From contig JAKZHN010000042.1 in NCBI GenBank assembly GCA_037179335.1, positions 248,001 to 312,000 of the forward strand: a DNA stretch of 64,000 bases. The letters are read 5' to 3'. Shown here piece by piece: positions 58,568-64,000 of the stretch. The translations under genes and the position numbers were made by a program. Origin of the DNA: Cyclaneusma minus (lineage: Eukaryota > Ascomycota > Leotiomycetes > Marthamycetales > Marthamycetaceae). Position 1 is the first letter of the stretch. Each line of letters starts with the position of its first letter. A model generated the notes under the pieces. The model was given only the letters and a program-made list of their open reading frames with translations, had not been told where the DNA came from and made no database searches.

Positions 58568-59425
58568 TCAAACGTAAGAAACCTCCAACTCAGAGTCACT
58601 AAGCACCACCGCAGTCGTCAACAGCGTAGTCTGATTCATATCCACAAGCGCAGCATCACTCAGATCCTTGAGGCCGCCTCTCTTCGTGACCGCCTGTGCC
58701 CCCGTAAAGAACACCGTATCAAACTCTGCAAACGGCACTAGCAGACCCGAGGATATGTCCTCTACAATCCACTCTGCGTTCCGTCCCGCAAGTGCATTGC
58801 TCGCGCTCGGGGCTGTGAGGAATATGCTCGTGCTGTTGCCGGAAGTCAGGTTCTCGACGATGACCGTGCCGGTGGTGCTGGTGTTGGCGTAGACGGAGAC
58901 GAATACTGAGTCTCCCGTGGCGACGGTCAAGTTGAAGTAGTAGAGGTCGAGTGGGTACCATTCGTACCATGCTTGGACAACTGTGCTGCTCGTGTTGTCG
59001 GCGGCCACTGTCACGGCGCTCAGGATGCCTGCTTGTAGAATGGCGGAGTCGTAGTTGTAGCCGTCAATGCCAACCCATTCGGCTGTGTACCACGTTCCTG
59101 CGCCCGCACTGGTGGATGGACGAGCTACGGCTGGGATAGTCCACGTTGCTGAGACCTCTTGGAAGGTAGTTCCTAGGGGTGGATTTTTGATGACCGCACC
59201 GCCCCAATTGGAACTGTATTCCACGGCGGAGAGGTCGTCGCCGCTCTTGTCCATGACAACATGCGAATGGATGTTGTCTGGGGAGACAGCGGCGGCGAGC
59301 TCATCTTCGCCTTCTTCGACAAAGCGGGACTTGATGTGCTCGAGGAATCGTCCACCGGCGTTGGGGCGGGGGAAAGCAAAAATGCCGCTACCAAAGAGAG
59401 AGATCAGAGTAAAATATAACTTCAT
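58568..59425 (-). CDS. Secreted eqolisin (G1 glutamic peptidase)
   Basis: An acid-acting secreted endopeptidase of the aspergilloglutamic/scytalidoglutamic family. Single exon, 285 residues. It has a hydrophobic signal peptide (MKLYFTLISLFGSGIFA) and then a propeptide of about 50 residues. The mature domain begins around YSSNWGGAVI. Key residues are Gln131 in AILQAGI after EWVGIDGYNYDS and Glu218 in NAEWIVED, the Gln/Glu catalytic pair of the family. Several N-glycosylation sequons (NTSS, NLTV, NTST, NLTS, NSTS) support secretion. The relative strength of the match is high because both active-site blocks are intact. Confidence 0.92.
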   Translation of the reverse strand: MKLYFTLISLFGSGIFAFPRPNAGGRFLEHIKSRFVEEGEDELAAAVSPDNIHSHVVMDKSGDDLSAVEYSSNWGGAVIKNPPLGTTFQEVSATWTIPAVARPSTSAGAGTWYTAEWVGIDGYNYDSAILQAGILSAVTVAADNTSSTVVQAWYEWYPLDLYYFNLTVATGDSVFVSVYANTSTTGTVIVENLTSGNSTSIFLTAPSASNALAGRNAEWIVEDISSGLLVPFAEFDTVFFTGAQAVTKRGGLKDLSDAALVDMNQTTLLTTAVVLSDSELEVSYV

Positions 59426-61375
59426 GATGGATAGCGCTAGTATTCTGAGGAAAATACAAGAGAGCTTCGTCTAGAGCTTGAAATAACAAAGGCTAGCTGA
59501 AAGGTATTCTCTTTCATCTTATACTCGCATATCAGACAACAGCCGCCTGCCAACAACCTGAGTGTTGTTTCGGTCTCGATCGAAGCAACTCAGTACAATA
59601 TCGGATATTGAGAAAAATCACGAGGGGCTCTTGGCAGCCACACTCTCATGTAGACCTCGGTGTGATAACCCGAGCATGAACCAGAAGCCTTGCTAGAAAA
59701 CGGATCTCGCAATATTTGAGCCCACTGCCCAACCGCGGTGAACTCTTGTGGGGGTGTAATTGAGCGGCCAAGCCATGAGTATCAATATTGCTGGGGTCGA
59801 GTAGAGAGATAAGGTCTGCTGCAGTCCGCAGACACGAGGAATATGAGCATGAAATATGAAGTCGCATGACCAAACTGCTGGTAGATTGGTAACAAACATG
59901 CTCAGAAGTCCATCCGAGAGAACTGTACAATAAGATCCTTGCCCGTCTATAGATCTAAGCCTCGGCTTGTAGATGTTCGCGATAAGCTTCATCGATCAGT
60001 TGGACAAGACTGAAAGCTACTCAGCTGGAAGTCTGCCCTGGAGAAATCCTGCTCGGGGCGTGAGTGGAGAGTGCTTGTAGCAGCACCACGGAGCAGATTT
60101 CAGATGATATTCTTGCAATGTTCGAGCAAAGCACAAGAGACAACGGCAGCAGAGACAGGAGTAGGCAAATTTGAGACTGAGTAACAATAACGAGTATCAC
60201 TCACCTGTGCCACATCTCCCCCAGTTGCAATAACCTCGAAGGGCGCCAAGGTCTCTATGGAATGAGATAACGGCCCTATCTCAGACAGAAAGACGAATTT
60301 CGACAGGTGTGCATATAGTTGTTTGGGAGTTTGCCGTCGTCCATGCAAGTGACAGAAGCGTGCTAGCCGGCGGGGAATAAAATGGGGGCGCCGGCGGTAA
60401 TCTGACTACCAGGTCCGCCTGGTTGGCACAACCGGAACATCGGGTCCAAAACTACGCCCCTATCAGTATGCAAAGACGGGAAGACCGTCTAGCAAGGCCT
60501 CCAGCTAGATTTGCAGCTCCAGGACGCCCACAAGCCTCGGCAACAGGGCAACAACTCAAGCACCACTCCTGCATACAGGGAAGTCGAAATATAAGACAAC
60601 ATGGCGGAATCTAGCGAAGTTCCTGAAAATAGCCTGCATATAAAGGTTCAAGACTTGCCTTGCGTTATCGTACCAATGGTAGACACATAAATTAAGGTCT
60701 GCGATCGAGTGGGGAGGGACGTGGCCAGGCGGACATGCATAATACCTCGGGACGTTTCGATCAGACCAAGATCTTGATACACACAGTCGGAGAGATTAAG
60801 TACCGTGCGTGATGAGGGTCGAGCACACGATCAACACGGGGACTTGAACCGACCCAAAGTATCTGCCAGAAATGGAGAGAACCCTGCTGTCTAGAATAGG
60901 AAGGTCGGTGTGTGTGAGGGCCGCGATGGGGCCATACGCAACCGCCTCCTAGGCCTCCTATACTTCCCAGGACCTACATAAATGTCTTCTGTAAGGTCGG
61001 TACCATATGTTGGCCGTTGCTGAAGCTACCATGACGATTAGCGGCTCGGAGACGAGCAAATCTCCCGGGACGCGGTTGTGGTACTTGCGGACTCCGTCCT
61101 TGTTGAGTAGAAGACTGCCGCGAAATCCCTCCGACAGAGGGGGCGCGTGATCAAGGGGCCAAGAGCACGCCGTTGCACGGCGAACTTGAAAGCTCGTTGC
61201 AGAGTTTTCGCCCGGACCTTGGAATGATAAGCCGAGTTCACATATGCAAGCATACCGGTACATGGTGCTGCCGGAATAGCCTCACCTCAGGCGGTGCATA
61301 CTGCAAGGAATTAAACAACCGATGGGATAAGATAGGGGTCGATGGGTATTCCAAGGAAGCAAAGATCGGCCGTCA
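59426..61375. other. Intergenic, no gene recognised
   Basis: About 1.95 kb. The left end should carry the eqolisin promoter, and the right end is the 3' flank of LAS1. Small frames (59646-59992 and 60958-61263, minus) have no domain. I looked for a tRNA at 60840 (a GGTTCAAGTCCCC-like arm on minus) but could not build a cloverleaf. Confidence 0.45.
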
Positions 61376-62472
61376 TCAGACGACTCCGATCGGTTTTGGA
61401 GTCCATGGGCCCTCCCATCTAGACCATCCCCTTTTCGTTGCCGATCTGTTTCCGTCGACCGTTGTGGCTTTTGGTTCGGCAGTTTTCTCCATAGGGGCCG
61501 GCAATTCTACCTTCATCTCCATAGCTGCCATCTCCCGACGAAAGTCGTCAAGCCTCTTCATTCTCAGGTCCACGTCTTCCTTTGCGGTCGTTGTAGGCGT
61601 TACGCGTTCAAAAGCACTTCTCACTAGCCTCAGTAATGTCAACTGGGCCGTAGCGTCATATCCGAAGTCCAATAATGCAGCTGCTTTCGACACGTCTTCT
61701 TCCCTCCATTGTCGCAGCGCTGCCTTGGCTTCCTCGAAATCGATCTCTGTTCCATTCTTCAGCTCTTGCAGCAGGTCCTTCAAGACTTCATCACATGTCT
61801 GTCCTTCTTGAACCAGCCCGGTACCACCTGTGGCATCTTGTGCCTGCAGAGTTTTCCAGTAGAAGTCCCATATCCAGGCCAGTGCCTTGATAGTAGCTCT
61901 TCTCAGGACCTGTAAAGACGGAAGTTCTTCATGGATGACCTGGTGACGCAATTCAACAAAGGTATCTGGGAGGCCGAGAGCTCTCGCAACGGTGAACATG
62001 TTTCGCTTCTGGGCGCCCGTCTGATGTGAGTCCAGAAGGCCAGTCACAAACCTAAGTATCAAAATTTGATTAGCTGACTTGCTTGGATCAGAACGGAACG
62101 TGCGCAGTGTCCACGAGATATAGAAGCACAGCGAGAGTTATCTAGTAGGTCAACGAACCTCGAGAAACCCAAGGCATAAGCGTGCCTGACACTCGTTCGC
62201 CTCACACCATCGACATGACCCCTCTTCCTCTTCCCAGTATCGCACGCCTTCCCAAGGCCCTCCACGTCTTCCAATTGAGCAGCCACCAGAACAGCGGTGG
62301 CTTCGATAAGGTGGGGGCAATTGCCTCGACGAGTCCAGACGGATATTCTTTCGACAGCTTTTCGCTGCTTCTCGTACGCGGTTGGGCTGTGTAGTTCGGA
62401 CGGGTAGAGGTCGTCTCTCACAGCGAGCAGTTCGGCTCTGCTGCGCCATGGCGTGATAATGTACTGGACCAT
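61376..62472 (-). CDS. LAS1: Pre-rRNA processing endonuclease Las1
   Basis: Las1 is the HEPN nuclease that, with Grc3, cuts ITS2 during 60S ribosome maturation in the nucleus. Exons 62472-62159 and 62051-61376 join in frame (AG|GTTCGT donor, CTTAG acceptor) to 329 residues. The N-terminus is diagnostic: ITPWRSRAELLAVRDDLYP and ISVWTRRGNCPHLIEATA. The second exon holds GFSRFVTGLLDSHQTG across the junction, then the HEPN catalytic R-H-x-x-x-H motif in ELRHQVIHEELPSL (Arg140, His141, His145). LAWIWDFYW closes the domain. The C-terminal part is a helical, charged segment ending GPWTPKPIGVV, typical of fungal Las1. It is shorter than some relatives. Confidence 0.93.
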
Positions 62473-63070
62473 CTTTCGGAGCAGGCAATTCGATAGCTCC
62501 TATAAAAAAAGTTTTACCAGGCAGAGAACGAATCGACGAGTGGAGGGGAAGAGGAAATGCTGGACTGGATCTTGAATTTCGCTGGTGTGGACAGTCTTGG
62601 TGCCTCGATATTCAGGCTGCTAGACTACTCCAGAAGTATGTCCGCGACAGGGAACCAGATGCCATCTATTATCCAAGGACGCGAACTTGCTCTACAGCTC
62701 GATACATCTAAAGTATTGCCGGACTGAAGGTAGCGGATTGGTGTTGGAGTTCGCTGGCCCGGAGTCTGACCAAGATTCAAAGTCACGAAGAGCACTCAGC
62801 CACAAGATTTTAAAAAGGCATGTACATATCTCGGGCATCGACATCGTGCCCGACATGCAGGTAAGCCAAAGTCCATTACGCAATGTTCTGTGCCTCAAGT
62901 CTTGAGTACATGTATGTATATCTTCTCCAGTCACTTGTGCTCAGTGGATCGATTGAGAACACATTTTGCTCGAGTCGTACTGTGAACTGTCCTGTGTCAT
63001 CTTCCATCCAAGCCATCTTCGGTGATTTAACACTTCTGCTTCCCCTATTCCCTCTTCTCCGTCTTTCTCA
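62473..63070. other. Divergent promoter region
   Basis: The region between the divergent LAS1 (minus) and GST (plus) genes. It is likely to contain both promoters. A C/T-rich tract precedes the GST start near 63020-63068. There is no coding signal beyond short frames. Confidence 0.5.
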
Positions 63071-63715
63071 ATGCCGCCCACGCTCTACTCCTTCAATGAA
63101 TCTGGCAACAGCTACAAGGCACGCCTCCTTGCCGCTCTCCTAGGCATCAAGCTCCAGGTTCGAGAAGTCGACTACATGGGCGGCGGCCACAAAGCACCCG
63201 ACTTTCTCGTCATCAACCCAAAAGGCACCCTTCCAACTCTCACCGACGGCGACGACCTCACGCTGACAGACTCTGCCGCCATACTGGTTTACTTGGCCGG
63301 GGGACATCCCGAAAGCGGCTACTGGTCCACAGACACCACCGAGCAAGCCCAAATCGTCGAATGGCTGGCCTTTGCCGCCAGTAATATCCTCGTTGGCGTA
63401 TGTGCAGCACGCAACATCCTGTCATTTGCACCGTCACCCGAGAAGATCGACCGGGCCGCGCTTGAACAGGCCCAAGCCAAAGGTGTCGGATCGCTGGAAA
63501 TTCTCGAGAAGCATCTGGAAGACAAGGAATGGCTGTGTGTCGGAAGACCAACGATCGCGGATGTGGCGGTATTCCCTTATGTTGCGATGGCGCCGATGGG
63601 CAATGTCTCGTTGGAAGCATATCCGAAGGTGAAGGAGTGGATTGGGAGGATCAAAAAGCTGCCTAGATTCATCCCGATGTTTGGTCTGGATGACCCAGAT
63701 TATCGAAAAGGTTGA
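63071..63715 (+). CDS. Glutathione S-transferase
   Basis: A single-exon, 214-residue cytosolic GST, full length for the family. The N-terminal thioredoxin-like domain shows SFNESGNSYKARLLAALLG (the Ser/Tyr region near residues 7-15 is where the glutathione-activating residue lies), INPKGTLPTL with the cis-Pro of the glutathione site, and DSAAILVYLA with the Ser that binds the gamma-glutamyl group. The helical C-terminal domain ends with TIADVAVFPYVAM (the conserved N-capping box region), followed by AYPKVKEWIGRIKKLPRF. The substrate class is not evident. The ATG at 63071 is preceded by a C/T-rich leader, and no intron is needed. Confidence 0.92.
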   Translation: MPPTLYSFNESGNSYKARLLAALLGIKLQVREVDYMGGGHKAPDFLVINPKGTLPTLTDGDDLTLTDSAAILVYLAGGHPESGYWSTDTTEQAQIVEWLAFAASNILVGVCAARNILSFAPSPEKIDRAALEQAQAKGVGSLEILEKHLEDKEWLCVGRPTIADVAVFPYVAMAPMGNVSLEAYPKVKEWIGRIKKLPRFIPMFGLDDPDYRKG

Positions 63716-64000
63716 ACAGTGCTGGCAAAATATACAATCGCACCACTGCTGGGGAACCGTGAATCCTAGAGTAGCAATATCCTAGGTAGTCGGGTCCAAG
63801 GAGTTTTCGGAAACTAAGATGCATGACTGGAGATCGAAGTTCCGGCAGTCATCAGAGGCCTAGGAATTCGAGAAGAAAGTTGAGGTGGTGAGAAAGGCGA
63901 AAGGAGTCGGACGTTGGAGCCATGCGGCCAGGCTTAGGAGACGATCCGATGTGAGTCGAATCATGTAGCCTGCATACACCAACTGGCTGCAGAACTGGAA

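Noticed and set aside
60830..60870. tRNA-like T-arm (GGTTCAAGTCCCC on minus)
   Set aside because: No matching acceptor, D or anticodon stems could be folded around it.
61173..61811. Plus-strand 212-codon open frame
   Set aside because: It is mainly the antisense of LAS1 exon 2, whose family motifs are clear on the minus strand.

Overview
The window looks like nuclear DNA of a filamentous ascomycete (Pezizomycotina). It has short spliced introns with GTRNGT donors and AG acceptors and single-copy housekeeping genes on both strands. It also has fungus-specific families: Zn2Cys6 regulators, PTH11-type seven-helix proteins, a highly reducing polyketide synthase, eqolisin and 2EXR. I cannot name the species; the gene content would suit Leotiomycetes or Dothideomycetes. 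All exon limits were worked out by hand from reading frames and splice consensus, and most models close in frame.

Left part (1-25500). A 3' coding tail sits at the edge, followed by a mitochondrial Ca-binding aspartate/glutamate carrier (AGC1). Next come a decayed cytochrome P450 N-terminus and a possible scrap of a 3-beta-HSD, close to an intact 3-beta-HSD-like gene. Then follow a Fen2/Liz1-like transporter, a secreted Rds1-like ferritin-fold protein, a DUF4211 nuclear protein, a tail-anchored UBE2J-type E2, a rhomboid protease, a small serine-palmitoyltransferase-subunit-like ORF and an F-box-type protein that carries an in-frame stop. Right of this lies a 229-bp Tc1/mariner-style MITE.

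Centre (25950-44539). This is a secondary-metabolite gene cluster. A 2609-residue highly reducing PKS (KS-AT-DH-MT-ER-KR-ACP, no release domain) shares a 967-bp divergent promoter region with an FSH/LovG-type serine hydrolase, which appears to carry a frameshift. Then come a PTH11-like membrane protein, a sulfotransferase-fold protein with a C-terminal membrane helix, a DHA14-type MFS exporter and a Zn2Cys6 regulator. The likely logic is: the PKS builds a reduced, C-methylated chain; the hydrolase releases it; the sulfotransferase-fold protein may tailor it; the MFS protein exports it; the Zn2Cys6 protein controls expression. The chemistry of the product cannot be read from sequence alone.

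Right part (44540-64000). A 4.5-kb stretch without a convincing gene precedes a second, AflR-like Zn2Cys6 regulator. Beyond it are a 2EXR protein with two tandem PIP-box-like motifs, mitochondrial ribosomal protein mL38, a second PTH11-like protein, a secreted eqolisin (G1) peptidase, the pre-rRNA processing protein Las1 and a glutathione S-transferase. I found no tRNA, rRNA or CRISPR feature.
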